From contig JAJDAC010000007.1 of the NCBI GenBank assembly GCA_029262065.1, positions 1-64,000 of the forward strand: a DNA stretch of 64,000 bases, read 5' to 3'. Shown one piece after another: positions 9,073 to 18,931 of this stretch (positions are counted from its first letter, which is position 1; the number at the start of each line of letters is the position of its first letter). Position numbers and translations under genes: made by a program. Source of the stretch: Candidatus Krumholzibacteriota bacterium. GTDB taxonomy: Bacteria > Krumholzibacteriota > Krumholzibacteriia > JAJRXK01. Under the pieces are notes generated by a model. That model searched no databases and was not told where the DNA came from. It saw nothing but the letters and a program-made list of their open reading frames with translations.

Positions 9073-9875
9073 CCTCCCACGTTCTCGATCGGGCTTCGTT
9101 CGGCGACGACGACCTGGCGGGCAAACCGCAAATCGACGCGCCGCGGAAATGGTTCGGTCAGCTTGGAATGAATCGAAAGGTAGCGGCGCAGACGGGCGGG
9201 GTAGTCGCCGCGGCCGAGCACGACCTCGGTTCCGCCGCCGGTCTGAAGCGTTAGCCCGTCGTCGTCGAGACGGACGGAAACCAGGCCCTCGTTCCAGTTC
9301 CAGGGCACCTGGGCGATTGACCCCACGAACTCGCGCACGCTGGTCCGTTGCCACGACACCAGGCGATCGCCTTCGAACGCGGCGCCTACCAACAACGGCA
9401 GCTCCTGCAGGGAAACCCCCGCGCGAGGCGGCAGGACCAAGCCTCGCTCGTCGATGCCGCGGCCATCGGGCAGACGCAGGCGCGGAACCGATTCGTCCAG
9501 TCGGACCAACAACGTCCGGGGAAGTTGAAACGAAACGCGTGCGTCAGAAACCCAGGGGTCGTCCCTGACGACCTTGCCCAGCGTGCCGTAGTCCACGAAC
9601 AGCACGCGTTCGCCGACGTAGGGCTCCAGGATCTCACGCAGACGATCGTCATCGGCCACCAGCATGCCCACCACCTGCACGTTCGCAACGCGCAGGCTCA
9701 GGCCAACCACGACGATCGCGGTGACCGCAAGCAAAGCCCCCATGGCGCGCCAGCTCGGCTGCCGCTCTCCCTTTTGGCGCCCGCGACCACGCCGACGCCG
9801 ACGACCGCGTGACATCACGTCATCGGCGACCGCACCCGGTCGAACACTCTCCTGCGCCGAACCCAATCTCATCAT
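9069..9875 (-). CDS. ftsQ: Cell division protein FtsQ (POTRA)
   Basis: Bitopic inner-membrane divisome protein of 268 residues that bridges FtsA/FtsZ and the FtsL-FtsI-FtsW complex. It has a very basic cytoplasmic N-terminus (SRGRRRRRGRGRQKGERQ), one transmembrane helix (GALLAVTAIVVVGLSL), then a POTRA domain starting VANVQVVGM and a beta domain with the pattern LRLPDGRGIDERGLVL. The ATG start at 9875 overlaps the murC stop as ATGA, which discards 43 upstream residues that are shadow of murC. It lies directly between murC and ftsA; the murB and ddl genes that often sit here are absent. Confidence 0.92.
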   Translation of the reverse strand: MMRLGSAQESVRPGAVADDVMSRGRRRRRGRGRQKGERQPSWRAMGALLAVTAIVVVGLSLRVANVQVVGMLVADDDRLREILEPYVGERVLFVDYGTLGKVVRDDPWVSDARVSFQLPRTLLVRLDESVPRLRLPDGRGIDERGLVLPPRAGVSLQELPLLVGAAFEGDRLVSWQRTSVREFVGSIAQVPWNWNEGLVSVRLDDDGLTLQTGGGTEVVLGRGDYPARLRRYLSIHSKLTEPFPRRVDLRFARQVVVAERSPIENVGG

Positions 9876-11320
9876 CGTCCATCGCCCCCCTCGGCCACTT
9901 GTCGCATCGTCTCCACCAGCATCTCCGAGAGTCGGGTCACGTCGCCCGCACCCTGGGTGAGCCAAAGGTCGCCCTCCACGCCCGACTGCGCGGCCCAGGT
10001 ACAAGCGTCTTCCAGCCCCGTGAGCAGGCGCGTGGTTACACCGTGTTTGCTGCGCAGCCGCGAGACGATCAGCTCGCTGCTGACGCCAATGATCTCGACT
10101 TCGCTGGCGGCGTAGATCGGCAGAATGCCAACCATGTCGGCCTGCGCCAGCACGTCCGCGAACTCCTCGTGGTGATCACGCGTGCGCGTGTACCGATGCG
10201 GCTGAAAAATCACTACGATCCGCCGGTCGGGAAAGCTCGTCCGCAACGCTTTCAACGTCACGTCGAGTTCGGTGGGATGGTGCCCGTAGTCGTCGAACAC
10301 CATCACGCCGCCAAACTCGCCCTTGGCTTCCAGCCGACGCCCGACCCCGCCGAAACCCGCCAGCGCCTCGGCGATGGCGGCGAACTCCAGACCCAACTCG
10401 ATGCCACAGGCCACCGCGGCCGCCGCGTTGAGCGCGTTGTGCGCACCGAACAGCGGGACCCGGCCGGTACCCAGAGCCGCGCCGCGCAGCCAGAATTCGA
10501 GTTCCATACCTTCGGCATCGCCACGAACCACGGCGACGCGCAAATCCACATCGTGTGACATGCCGTATCGGAACACCGGCCACCGCACGGTGGGAAGCAG
10601 CCGACTCAGTTCTTCGTCGTCGGCGCAGGCAATGATCTGTCCGTAGAACGGAACGCGGTCCATGAAGTCGACGAACGCGCGCCGAATGGCGTCCATGTCC
10701 TTGTAGTGGTCCAGGTGTTCGCGGTCGACGTTGGTGACCACGGCCACCGTGGGCGAGAGGCGTAGGAACGTGCCGTCGCTCTCGTCGGCCTCGGCCACGA
10801 GATACTGGCCCTGACCCAGGATCGCATTGCCACCCAGAGCCAATAGACGACCTCCCACGATCACCGTGGGATCCAGCCCGCCCTCGCTCAATACCGTGGC
10901 GACCAAACTGGACGTAGTGGTCTTGCCGTGCGAACCCGCCACGGCGATGCCGTGCTTCAGACGCATCAACTCGGCCAGCATTTCGGCCCGGCCGATGATC
11001 GGGATGCCGCGGCGATCGGCCTCCTTCAATTCCACATTGTGTCGAGGCACGGCCGACGAAACCACCAGCACGTCGGCGGGTCCCACGTTGGCCGTGGCGT
11101 GTCCGATGTTGACGGTGGCACCCAGCCCGCGCAGGCGCTGGGTCATTGTGTTCTCATGCATGTCCGAGCCGCTCACCTCGAACCCCAGGTGCAGCAACAC
11201 CTCGGCGATGCCGCTCATGCCAATGCCGCCGATGGCCACGAAGTGGATGCGTCGCGTCAGACGAAACGCCGCGGCGCGCTGACCAGGCTCAACCGATAGT
11301 CCGCGATCGCTCCAGTTCAC
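9872..11320 (-). CDS. murC: UDP-N-acetylmuramate--L-alanine ligase MurC
   Basis: ATP-dependent ligase that adds L-Ala to UDP-MurNAc in the cytoplasm. It is 482 residues, the normal length. Seen are the Rossmann-like UDP-binding start FVAIGGIGMSGIAE, the ATP loop AGSHGKTTTSS, EADESDGTFL, the central TNVDREHLDHY, and FDDYGHHPTE. The start is GTG at 11320, overlapping the murG stop as GTGA. It sits in the standard dcw order murG-murC-ftsQ. Confidence 0.98.
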   Translation of the reverse strand: MNWSDRGLSVEPGQRAAAFRLTRRIHFVAIGGIGMSGIAEVLLHLGFEVSGSDMHENTMTQRLRGLGATVNIGHATANVGPADVLVVSSAVPRHNVELKEADRRGIPIIGRAEMLAELMRLKHGIAVAGSHGKTTTSSLVATVLSEGGLDPTVIVGGRLLALGGNAILGQGQYLVAEADESDGTFLRLSPTVAVVTNVDREHLDHYKDMDAIRRAFVDFMDRVPFYGQIIACADDEELSRLLPTVRWPVFRYGMSHDVDLRVAVVRGDAEGMELEFWLRGAALGTGRVPLFGAHNALNAAAAVACGIELGLEFAAIAEALAGFGGVGRRLEAKGEFGGVMVFDDYGHHPTELDVTLKALRTSFPDRRIVVIFQPHRYTRTRDHHEEFADVLAQADMVGILPIYAASEVEIIGVSSELIVSRLRSKHGVTTRLLTGLEDACTWAAQSGVEGDLWLTQGAGDVTRLSEMLVETMRQVAEGGDGR

Positions 11321-12438
11321 GCTCGCACCCCGCTTTCGGCTCGCGCGATGATTTCACCGGCGATGGTTCGCGCGGCGTCCTGATCGCCGGTGAGAGCTCG
11401 GGCCGCCTTGGCCATGGCTTCCAACCGCGCGGGATCCTCGGCCAGGCGTTTCAGCTGGGCGGCCAACGTGTCCCCCGTCAGTTCGGCGTCGGCGATTACC
11501 ACGGCCGCACCGGCTCGCACGAACGCCTGCGCGTTGCGCGTCTGGTGGTCATCGGTAGCGTGGGGAAATGGCACCAGAATCGCCGGCTTGGCCAGCACCG
11601 ATAGCTCGGCCAATGTCAGCGCGCCAGCGCGACAGACGACAACATCGGCGATCCGATAGGCACGTTCCATGTCATGGATGTACGGCACGACCTGGGCCCG
11701 CTCACCTTTGGCCGCCGCGTAGGTCGCCTGATGATCGGCTTCACCCGTCTGCGCCAGAACCTGCCAGGAGGTTTCCGCCTCGATGGTAGTCCAGGCTTGC
11801 GCGAAGGCTTCGTTGAGCGACCGCGCACCACGACTACCGCCAAACAAAAGTACCGTTGGACGATCGGGCGACAATTCAAATCGTTCGAAATCTTCGGCCG
11901 TAGCTGGATCGTTGCGATGGTCGATGATCTGGGTACGCACGGGATTGGGCATGGGCACCACCGTGCGAACGCGAGAGAAGTAGATCTGGGCTTCCTCGAA
12001 CGCCACGAACGCACGCTCGGCCAGGCGCGACAACATCCGGTTGGTCGAACCCGGGACCGAGTTCTGTTCCTGCAACCACAGCGGTCGCAGGGTAAGCGCG
12101 GCCGATACCGCGGGCGCGGCGCTGGCGTACCCACCGGTGGCCAACACCAGGTGGGGTCTCAGACGCAGAATCAGAAACAGCGACGCTACGAGCGCCAGGA
12201 CGAAGGCACCGGCGAAGCGAAGCGCGCCGGCCAGGCCCAGGCCACGCATGCCGGCCGCGGGCAAACGGGTAAGAGGAAACCCCGCGCGCGGCACGAGTTC
12301 CTTCTCTATGCCACGACGCCCTCCCACGAAATGCACCCTGGCGTCCGGGCGCGCTTCACGCACGGCTTCGGCCACCGCGAGCGCAGGATAGACATGTCCG
12401 CCGGTACCACCGGCCGCCACCAGGAGTCGCACGGTCAT
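11317..12438 (-). CDS. murG: UDP-GlcNAc transferase MurG (lipid II synthesis)
   Basis: Peripheral membrane GT28 enzyme that adds GlcNAc to lipid I. The start is the ATG at 12438 (MTVRLLVAAGGTGGHVYPAL), which overlaps the ftsW stop as ATGA. The much longer open frame that continues upstream is the shadow of ftsW. The product is 373 residues. Motifs are the glycine-rich loop GGTGGH, the acceptor-side VLATGGYASAAPAV and LQEQNSVPG, and the UDP-GlcNAc site RAGALTLAE with DDHQTRNA. Everything expected for catalysis is present. Confidence 0.97.
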   Translation of the reverse strand: MTVRLLVAAGGTGGHVYPALAVAEAVREARPDARVHFVGGRRGIEKELVPRAGFPLTRLPAAGMRGLGLAGALRFAGAFVLALVASLFLILRLRPHLVLATGGYASAAPAVSAALTLRPLWLQEQNSVPGSTNRMLSRLAERAFVAFEEAQIYFSRVRTVVPMPNPVRTQIIDHRNDPATAEDFERFELSPDRPTVLLFGGSRGARSLNEAFAQAWTTIEAETSWQVLAQTGEADHQATYAAAKGERAQVVPYIHDMERAYRIADVVVCRAGALTLAELSVLAKPAILVPFPHATDDHQTRNAQAFVRAGAAVVIADAELTGDTLAAQLKRLAEDPARLEAMAKAARALTGDQDAARTIAGEIIARAESGVRA

Positions 12439-13574
12439 AGTGGCACCCCCACCCAACGATCGGCCGGGCCACGACGTTCGCGCAGGGTGCGACTGACGTT
12501 CACAACCACACCCATGGCCGCCATGTTCGTCATCAAGGCCCAGCCTCCGTAGCTCACGAACGGCAGGGGCAAACCGGCCACCGGCATGAGCGACACCACC
12601 ATGGCCACGTTCACTATTGTGTAGGAGAAGATCATGCTCGTCACACCCAGGCACGCCAGGTAAGCCAGGCCATCTTCGGAGTGGTAGGCGATCTTCATGG
12701 TGCGAGCCAGGAGCAGTCCGATGACCAACAACAGCGCGCCCGCTCCCAGGAATCCCAGCTCCTCGCCCAGAATGGCCAGGATGAAATCGGTGTGGCTGGC
12801 CGGCAGGAAAAGAAACTTCATGGTGCTCTCGCCCGGCCCCACGCCGTGTAGTCCACCGGCACCCAGACCCACGAGGGCCTGGTACGACTGGTACCCGTAG
12901 TCCGAAACCACTTCGTTGTTGCGTAGCACGGCCCACCACGCATTGACGCGTTCGTGGATCTTGCCGACGTGTTGATAGCCCATCAGACCAAAAAATGCGC
13001 CGGACAGCACCAGCGTGGACAGATAGCTGGCCCGCGTTCCAGCCAGCCAGAAGATACACATGCACATGAGGCCCAAAGCCAGGATGCTGCCGAAGTTCGG
13101 CTGCGCGGCCAGTACCAACATGGCCACCAATGGAATGGAGAACAGCGTCAGGAATCCGCCGCGCAGTTTCTGCGTGCTTTCGGGGTGACGATCGATCCAG
13201 TACGGAATACCCAGCGCCAGGCAGAGTTTGGTCAACTCCACCGGCTGCAGCGTGGTACCACCGATGAACGGCAACCAACGGAACACGTTGGCGTTGCCGA
13301 TGCCCAATTCGCCCACCACGGTGAGCAGCAGGAGCACGACGGTAACCGGGTAGGCGTAGAGGGCGAGGCGGCAGGACACCCGATAGGGCACGACCAGCAT
13401 GACCAGAAACGCCAGCACGGCCAGACCAACCTTGTTCAGGTGGCCCATGAACACGCCCATCTCCGAACCGCTGCCGTTTACCAGAGCGTCGTAGGAGCTG
13501 GCGCCGTACACCGCGATGAGTCCCAACCCCACCAGCATGGACAAGAACAACAGGAGACGACGGTCCATGATCAT
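12435..13574 (-). CDS. ftsW: Septal peptidoglycan polymerase FtsW (SEDS)
   Basis: SEDS-family polytopic membrane protein of 379 residues that polymerises lipid II together with the FtsI transpeptidase. It starts MIMDRRLLLFLSML; the ATG at 13574 overlaps the murD stop. About ten membrane helices are visible. Family signatures include the Gln-Pro-Val-Glu segment LQPVELTKL, the loop GPGESTMKFLFLPASHTDFI with ILGEELGFLGA, and the C-terminal LPFVSYGGWALMTNM. It lies between murD and murG in the usual order. Confidence 0.96.
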   Translation of the reverse strand: MIMDRRLLLFLSMLVGLGLIAVYGASSYDALVNGSGSEMGVFMGHLNKVGLAVLAFLVMLVVPYRVSCRLALYAYPVTVVLLLLTVVGELGIGNANVFRWLPFIGGTTLQPVELTKLCLALGIPYWIDRHPESTQKLRGGFLTLFSIPLVAMLVLAAQPNFGSILALGLMCMCIFWLAGTRASYLSTLVLSGAFFGLMGYQHVGKIHERVNAWWAVLRNNEVVSDYGYQSYQALVGLGAGGLHGVGPGESTMKFLFLPASHTDFILAILGEELGFLGAGALLLVIGLLLARTMKIAYHSEDGLAYLACLGVTSMIFSYTIVNVAMVVSLMPVAGLPLPFVSYGGWALMTNMAAMGVVVNVSRTLRERRGPADRWVGVPL

Positions 13575-14983
13575 GACGCGCCCCCCACATGCTGGCGAAC
13601 CCAGCGTTCGAAGAACTCGCCCCGATGCTCGAACGATTTGAATTCGTCGAAGCTGGCGCAGGCGGGCGAGAGCAACACGGCGTCTCCCGACTGGGCGACG
13701 GCCACGGCTCGGGTCAGCGCCTGCTCGCAGGTGTCGAAGCGCTCTACCTGGGTAGCGCCAGCAATTGCCTGGGCAATGCGCTCTCCCTGCTGGCCGTAAC
13801 AAAGCGCCACCCGAACGTTTGCCAAAAACCGGGTCAGGGCGCCGTAGTCTTCCTGCTTGTCGCTACCACCCAACAACAGCACCAACGATCCGTCCCAACC
13901 CCGCAACGAGGTGGCCGTCGCGTGCACGTTGGTAGCCTTGCTGTCGTTCACGTAGCGCACGCCGTTGGCTTCGAGCACCAGGGCCGTGCGATGCGGCAAG
14001 CCCTGTGCCTGTGCCAACGCCACCGCGACTTCCTTCGCCGGCACCTCGAACACCAGACACGAGGCCACCGCGGCCAGCGCGTTGTCCAGATTGTGCGCCC
14101 CCAGCAGACCGAAGTCGCCGACCGCCAGAATGCGTTCTTCGCTACCACGCCAACGACGCCAGATGGCACCAGAGCGAACGAACGCGCCGTCCCGCCCCGC
14201 CAGCAACTCGTCGTTCGCATGGAACGGAACCGCATGTGCTTTACACTCGCGCGCCCAGGTTTCCAACCGAGCGTCGTCCGCCGGAAAAGTGAACGTGTCG
14301 TCCGGTGTAAGCGTTCGTAGGAGGTTGCGCTTGGTGGCGGCGTAGTCTTCGAAATCTTCGTAGCGATTCAGATGATCGGGGGCCACGTTCAATACGGCGG
14401 CCGACCGGGCGTGAAACGTATCGATCCACTCCAACTGGAAGCTGCTGACCTCCAACACCACCGCTTCGCCCGCCTTCACCTGCGGAGCCACCTTGGTGGC
14501 GGCCGTACCGATATTGCCGGCCAGGTGCGCGCGCCCAATGCGTCCGAGAATTGCGTGCGCCAGACTGACCGTGGTGCTCTTGCCGTTGGTACCCGTCACG
14601 GCCAGGATTCGCCCGGGCATGGCGCGGGCGGCCAACTCGATTTCGCTGAGCACCTCGATGCCCGACGCGCGGGCCGCCACGATCAGGGGATGGTCGCGGG
14701 GCACGCCGGGACTCACGATCAGCGCGTGCAATGGCGCGATCTCAACCTCGGGCTGAACCACGGGCCCGGCCCGCAGAATGCCCTGACCAGCGACCCAATC
14801 GAGAACCTCGGCCGACAATTCGGACCGATCACGGTCGTCGAAGACGGTGACACGAGAGCCGCGATCGCACAGCAGAGCGACCGCGCCACGACCACTCTCG
14901 CCCAGGCCCACCACACCCACGGGAATGTCCTTCCACGTAGAACCGGAAGCAAGAACCCGACGAGGTTGTGTCATGGTGCTCAT
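13571..14983 (-). CDS. murD: UDP-N-acetylmuramoyl-L-alanine--D-glutamate ligase MurD
   Basis: Cytoplasmic ligase that adds D-Glu to UDP-MurNAc-L-Ala. The ATG at 14983 (MSTMTQPRRVLASG) overlaps the mraY stop as ATGA, giving 470 residues. Motifs are VGVVGLGESGRGAV (UDP-binding), LIVSPGVPRDHPLI, the ATP loop VTGTNGKSTTVS, ILNV-like APDHLNRY, GAHNLDNALAA and NDSKATN, which carries the carboxylated-Lys region signature of MurD. The open frame extends upstream in the shadow of mraY and is not used. Confidence 0.97.
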   Translation of the reverse strand: MSTMTQPRRVLASGSTWKDIPVGVVGLGESGRGAVALLCDRGSRVTVFDDRDRSELSAEVLDWVAGQGILRAGPVVQPEVEIAPLHALIVSPGVPRDHPLIVAARASGIEVLSEIELAARAMPGRILAVTGTNGKSTTVSLAHAILGRIGRAHLAGNIGTAATKVAPQVKAGEAVVLEVSSFQLEWIDTFHARSAAVLNVAPDHLNRYEDFEDYAATKRNLLRTLTPDDTFTFPADDARLETWARECKAHAVPFHANDELLAGRDGAFVRSGAIWRRWRGSEERILAVGDFGLLGAHNLDNALAAVASCLVFEVPAKEVAVALAQAQGLPHRTALVLEANGVRYVNDSKATNVHATATSLRGWDGSLVLLLGGSDKQEDYGALTRFLANVRVALCYGQQGERIAQAIAGATQVERFDTCEQALTRAVAVAQSGDAVLLSPACASFDEFKSFEHRGEFFERWVRQHVGGAS

Positions 14984-16062
14984 CGAATCTTCAGGGTGGA
15001 AATGGACAACAACGCAAGCAGGGCTCCGACGATCCAGAACCGGATGACGACCTTGCTCTCGGACCAACCGAGCTGCTCGAAGTGATGGTGGATCGGAGCC
15101 ATACGAAACACGCGACGGCCCGTGCGACGATACACGCCCACCTGAATGAGCACCGACAGCGCTTCCACCAGAAACACACCGCCGATGATACCCAACAGCA
15201 GCTCCTGCTTGATGAGCAGGGCCATGCTGGCGAGGGCGCCGCCCAAGGCCATGGATCCGGTATCGCCCATGAATACTTCGGCCGGATGACAGTTGTACCA
15301 AAGGAATCCCAGGCAAGCGCCGGCCGCGGCCATGCTGAAAATGGCCAATTCACCGGCGCCGCGTAGAAAGAATATGTCCAGGTAGTCGGAGTAGATCGCG
15401 TTGCCCGACAAGTAGGCCAGAGCGGCGAACGCAAAGAAGCAGAACGCACACAGGCCCACCGCCAGTCCGTCGAGACCATCGGCCAGGTTGACGGCGTTGG
15501 TGGTACCGGCGAACAACGTCATGGCCAGGGGCACGTACAGGTAGCCCCAATCAAAATCGACGGCCTTCAGGAAAGGAACGGTGGTGCTGGTGGCCATTTC
15601 ACCAAAGTAGCCGTCGTTCACCATCCACAACGCCAACACGAATCCAAACAAGCCCTGGAACAGCAACTTGATGCGTCCGGGCAGTCCGCCCTTGTTGCCG
15701 CGCAGCTTCAGGAGATCGTCGAGCCAACCCAGTACGCCCATGTAGACCGTACCCAACAGCGCCGCAATGACCATCTTGTTGCTCAGGTCTCCCCACAACA
15801 GAACCGGCACCGTGATCGCCACCACGATGAGCAGTCCGCCCATGGTGGGCGTGCCCGCTTTGGCCTGATGGGTGGCCGGACCGTCTTCGCGAATGGTCTC
15901 GGCAATCTGCAACGAGCGGAGCCGCCTTATCGTCCAACCGCCGAAGAAGAAACAAATGAGCAACGCGGTGATGGTTGCGTAGGCCGCCCGGAACGTCAGG
16001 TACCGGAACACATTGAATGGGCTCCACAAATCCCTGAGCAGATCCACGAATTCCAGGAACAT
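14980..16062 (-). CDS. mraY: Phospho-MurNAc-pentapeptide transferase MraY
   Basis: Integral membrane enzyme that transfers phospho-MurNAc-pentapeptide to undecaprenyl phosphate, forming lipid I. It has 360 residues and ten predicted membrane helices. Catalytic signatures seen are GWLDDLLKLRGNKGG (the Asp-Asp pair), NAVNLADGLDGLAVG, MGDTGSMALGGAL and the His-rich loop APIHHHFEQLGWSESK. The start is 3 bases from the murF stop. Confidence 0.98.
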   Translation of the reverse strand: MFLEFVDLLRDLWSPFNVFRYLTFRAAYATITALLICFFFGGWTIRRLRSLQIAETIREDGPATHQAKAGTPTMGGLLIVVAITVPVLLWGDLSNKMVIAALLGTVYMGVLGWLDDLLKLRGNKGGLPGRIKLLFQGLFGFVLALWMVNDGYFGEMATSTTVPFLKAVDFDWGYLYVPLAMTLFAGTTNAVNLADGLDGLAVGLCAFCFFAFAALAYLSGNAIYSDYLDIFFLRGAGELAIFSMAAAGACLGFLWYNCHPAEVFMGDTGSMALGGALASMALLIKQELLLGIIGGVFLVEALSVLIQVGVYRRTGRRVFRMAPIHHHFEQLGWSESKVVIRFWIVGALLALLSISTLKIR

Positions 16063-16064
16063 GC

Positions 16065-17462
16065 TCAGGCCCCCATCGAAAGAGTTTGGACCATGCTATC
16101 CACCGCGTGTTCCAGGCCCACACTTCGGCTGGCCTTGAACAGGAATGCATCACCGGGGCGACTCACGCTCGCCAGATAGCCGCCCAGCTCGGCGGTTTCC
16201 GAGGGTGCGGAATCCCAAGGCGCCACCGGCACCCACTCGCGCGTCTGCGCTTCGATCATGGCGTCGCCCACGGCTACCAACGCGTCCATTCCCAGCGAAC
16301 GCGCCTCACGTACCACTTCGCGATGCATACTCGGTCCCTGCGGGCCCAACTCGGCCATCGACCCCAGCACCGCCACCCGACGACCGGTGGCGGGTATGCG
16401 CGACAAGCTTCCCAGCGCGCTCGACACGCTGGCCGGATTCGCGTTGTAGCAGTCGTCCAACACGGTGCGCCCCGCTACGTGCAACACGCGGGACCGATGC
16501 GGCGACAGCTCGGCGCGGCTCATGGCCAACATCGCATCGGAAACGTTCACGCCAAACTCGGCGGCCATCGCGCAGGCCGCGGCCACGTTGAGTCCGTTGG
16601 CCTCGCCAAAAAACGGCAGTGTCTGCTCGCATCCGTTGATCGTAACCAGCAGACCGTCGTCGCGTTGCTCGCTGGTTTGCAATTGGAAGTCGGCTTCGGG
16701 GTGACGCCCGAAGGTCTTCATACGGCCGGTGACCACGCGCTCTCGCATGAATTCGAAACGGGCATCGTCGCGATTCAGAACCGCCGTGCCGTGGGACGGC
16801 AGACCCTCCACCATGGCTACTTTCGTTTCGAAGACCGCATCCTCGCTCTCGAACTGTTCGAGGTGCGCGGGGGCCACGTTCGTGATACAGCCCACCGTCG
16901 GTGGCGCAATGGCCGTCAACTGACTGATTTCGCCCGGCTCCGAAGCGCCCATTTCAAGCACCAGGATCTCTTCGTCACCGCGCTGCCCCAATACCGCGAC
17001 GGGAAGCCCCCAACCACTGTTGAGATTCCCCGGGTTGCCACCCGCGCGCTTGGTGGCCAACGAAGCCAGCAGGAGGTCTTTCGTAGTGGTCTTGCCATTG
17101 CTGCCGGTGATTCCCACGATCGTCGGCGAAAACTGTTTCAAGTAGCCACGGGCAGCCGCCGCCAATGCGCGGCGAGCCGAAGTCACATGCACCATCACGC
17201 CGTTCGTGGGCGCGGCCGGCGTTTCTCCCTCGACCAGGAACACACGGGCGCCACCCGCCACCGCGTTGGGCAAGAACCTTGCGCCGTGCGTGCGTTCACC
17301 GGCCACCGCCACGAACACGACGTTGGCGTCGGCGGTGCGACTGTCCAGCGTCACACCGCGAAGCTCGATCGACTCCAGCGAAACGCCAGCATCGGCGTCA
17401 ACCGCGGCATCGATGCTCTCGTCGGCAAGCCACTGCACGAATTCCGCCGCGGTGAAACTCAC
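16065..17462 (-). CDS. murF: UDP-MurNAc-tripeptide--D-Ala-D-Ala ligase MurF
   Basis: Cytoplasmic ligase completing the UDP-MurNAc-pentapeptide, 465 residues. Visible are the N-terminal domain with VTLDSRTADANVVFVA, the ATP loop GITGSNGKTTTKDL, the segment LEMGASEPGEI, TNVAPAHLEQF, NRDDARF and the C-terminal DDCYNANPASV. The start is GTG at 17462, overlapping the murE stop as GTGA. Confidence 0.97.
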   Translation of the reverse strand: MSFTAAEFVQWLADESIDAAVDADAGVSLESIELRGVTLDSRTADANVVFVAVAGERTHGARFLPNAVAGGARVFLVEGETPAAPTNGVMVHVTSARRALAAAARGYLKQFSPTIVGITGSNGKTTTKDLLLASLATKRAGGNPGNLNSGWGLPVAVLGQRGDEEILVLEMGASEPGEISQLTAIAPPTVGCITNVAPAHLEQFESEDAVFETKVAMVEGLPSHGTAVLNRDDARFEFMRERVVTGRMKTFGRHPEADFQLQTSEQRDDGLLVTINGCEQTLPFFGEANGLNVAAACAMAAEFGVNVSDAMLAMSRAELSPHRSRVLHVAGRTVLDDCYNANPASVSSALGSLSRIPATGRRVAVLGSMAELGPQGPSMHREVVREARSLGMDALVAVGDAMIEAQTREWVPVAPWDSAPSETAELGGYLASVSRPGDAFLFKASRSVGLEHAVDSMVQTLSMGA

Positions 17463-18931
17463 GTCCGCGCCTCCCAGGCCGTGCGCAAGGCGCGACGATC
17501 GTCCCAGGGCAGTCGCTCTCGTCCGATAAGCTGGTACGCCTCGTGTCCCTTGCCGGCCACGAGCACCAGATCGGAATCACCGGTACTCTCGAGCGCGGCC
17601 GCCAGGGCCATCTGACGATCGTCGATGCGGCGAACCGAAGACTCGGAGCGCACCGTCGTCCAGGCATCGGCTGCGATCTGCTCAGGATCTTCGGTACGCG
17701 GATTATCCAAGGTGAAGATCACCGCATCGGCCAGGTCCTGCGCCACGGCCATCATCATCGACCGCTTTCCCCGGTCACGATCGCCGCCGCAGCCGAACAC
17801 GAGCACGATGCGCCCCCGCGTGAGGTCGCGGCAGGTTTGCAGTGTCTTCTCCAGGCCGTCGGGAGTGTGGGCGTAGTCCACCAGACAGAGGGGACCCCCC
17901 TCCAGCTCCACCGGCTCGAGCCGTCCCGGCACCGCCGGCACGTGCGGTAGCGCTTCCTGCATGCGTTCGGCGGAAAGCCCCAACGTGTGGCCCACCGCAA
18001 TGGCAACCAGCAGGTTCTGAGCGTTGTAGGCACCAAGTAGTCTGGACTCGAAAGCGAAGCGACTTCCTGCGATCTCCAATGTGAGATGCGTCCGGTGCGA
18101 ACGGAAGTCGGTAGCTACGAGTCGTAGGTCGACATGGTCGCCACTGCCAACAAAGACAGTGCCGTGGGGCCAGTCGACCGAGGCCAAGACGGGATCGTCC
18201 CCGTTTACAATAGCCCTACCTGGCGCCTTGATTCGGGAGGGTTGCTCGAGGCGCTCGAGCAACCGAAGTTTGGAGTCGAGATAGGCAGACTCGTCGACGT
18301 GGTAGTCGAGATGATCGCGCGTGAGGTTCAGGAAGGCGGCCACGTCGACCTCGGCCTCGCCCAGCCGCTCCTGATCCAGCGCGTGACTGCTGGCTTCCAT
18401 GGCGCATGCCGTCAGGCCCGCCTCCACCATTTCGCTGAAGAGTTCATAGAGCTGCTCCACCCCCGGTGTGGTCAGGGTGGCCGCCTGACGCCGTTTCCCG
18501 GTGTCGTACTCGATCGTGCCCAACAAGCCGCACGACACGCCGCAGTGACGAAGCAGGTGACACACCACGTGGGCCACGCTGGTCTTGCCGTTGGTGCCGG
18601 TAACCGCTACCAGCTGTAGCCGACGATCGGGGGCGCCATGGACACCGCGCACGGCACGCCCCAGCAGGCGCCGGGCATGCTCGGTGCGAAGAACGGCTAC
18701 GTCGCCCGGGACCTCCTGATCGGCCTCGAGTACGACTACCGTGGCACCCTTGGCCACTGCCGCTTCGATGTATTGATGTCCGTCGTGCTCGGGGCCGGCA
18801 ATCGCAACAAACACATCACCGGGTTCGACCCGGCGGCTATCGGCGGTAATCGACCGTACCGGCCGGCTCGCGTCGCCCCGCAGAACTTCAACCGACGCAA
18901 GGTCGATCAGATCAGCCAGTCGGGAGGTCAT
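17459..18931 (-). CDS. murE: UDP-MurNAc-L-Ala-D-Glu--meso-DAP ligase MurE
   Basis: Cytoplasmic ligase adding the third amino acid to the stem peptide. The ATG at 18931 (MTSRLADLIDLAS) overlaps the ftsI stop; the further upstream open frame is ftsI shadow. The product is 490 residues. Motifs are ITADSRRVEPGDVFVA, the ATP loop VTGTNGKTSVAH, NLTRDHLDYH and LDNPRTEDP. The DNPR motif is the known marker for meso-diaminopimelate rather than lysine, so the cell wall is predicted to be of the A1-gamma (DAP) type. Confidence 0.96.
   Translation of the reverse strand: MTSRLADLIDLASVEVLRGDASRPVRSITADSRRVEPGDVFVAIAGPEHDGHQYIEAAVAKGATVVVLEADQEVPGDVAVLRTEHARRLLGRAVRGVHGAPDRRLQLVAVTGTNGKTSVAHVVCHLLRHCGVSCGLLGTIEYDTGKRRQAATLTTPGVEQLYELFSEMVEAGLTACAMEASSHALDQERLGEAEVDVAAFLNLTRDHLDYHVDESAYLDSKLRLLERLEQPSRIKAPGRAIVNGDDPVLASVDWPHGTVFVGSGDHVDLRLVATDFRSHRTHLTLEIAGSRFAFESRLLGAYNAQNLLVAIAVGHTLGLSAERMQEALPHVPAVPGRLEPVELEGGPLCLVDYAHTPDGLEKTLQTCRDLTRGRIVLVFGCGGDRDRGKRSMMMAVAQDLADAVIFTLDNPRTEDPEQIAADAWTTVRSESSVRRIDDRQMALAAALESTGDSDLVLVAGKGHEAYQLIGRERLPWDDRRALRTAWEART

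Noticed and set aside
11317-13590. A 757-residue open frame containing murG
   Set aside because: The first half is the antiparallel-frame shadow of ftsW; the real murG starts at 12438 with ATGA coupling.
16086-17615. Plus-strand open frame of 509 codons opposite murF
   Set aside because: Antisense shadow of a well-supported gene.
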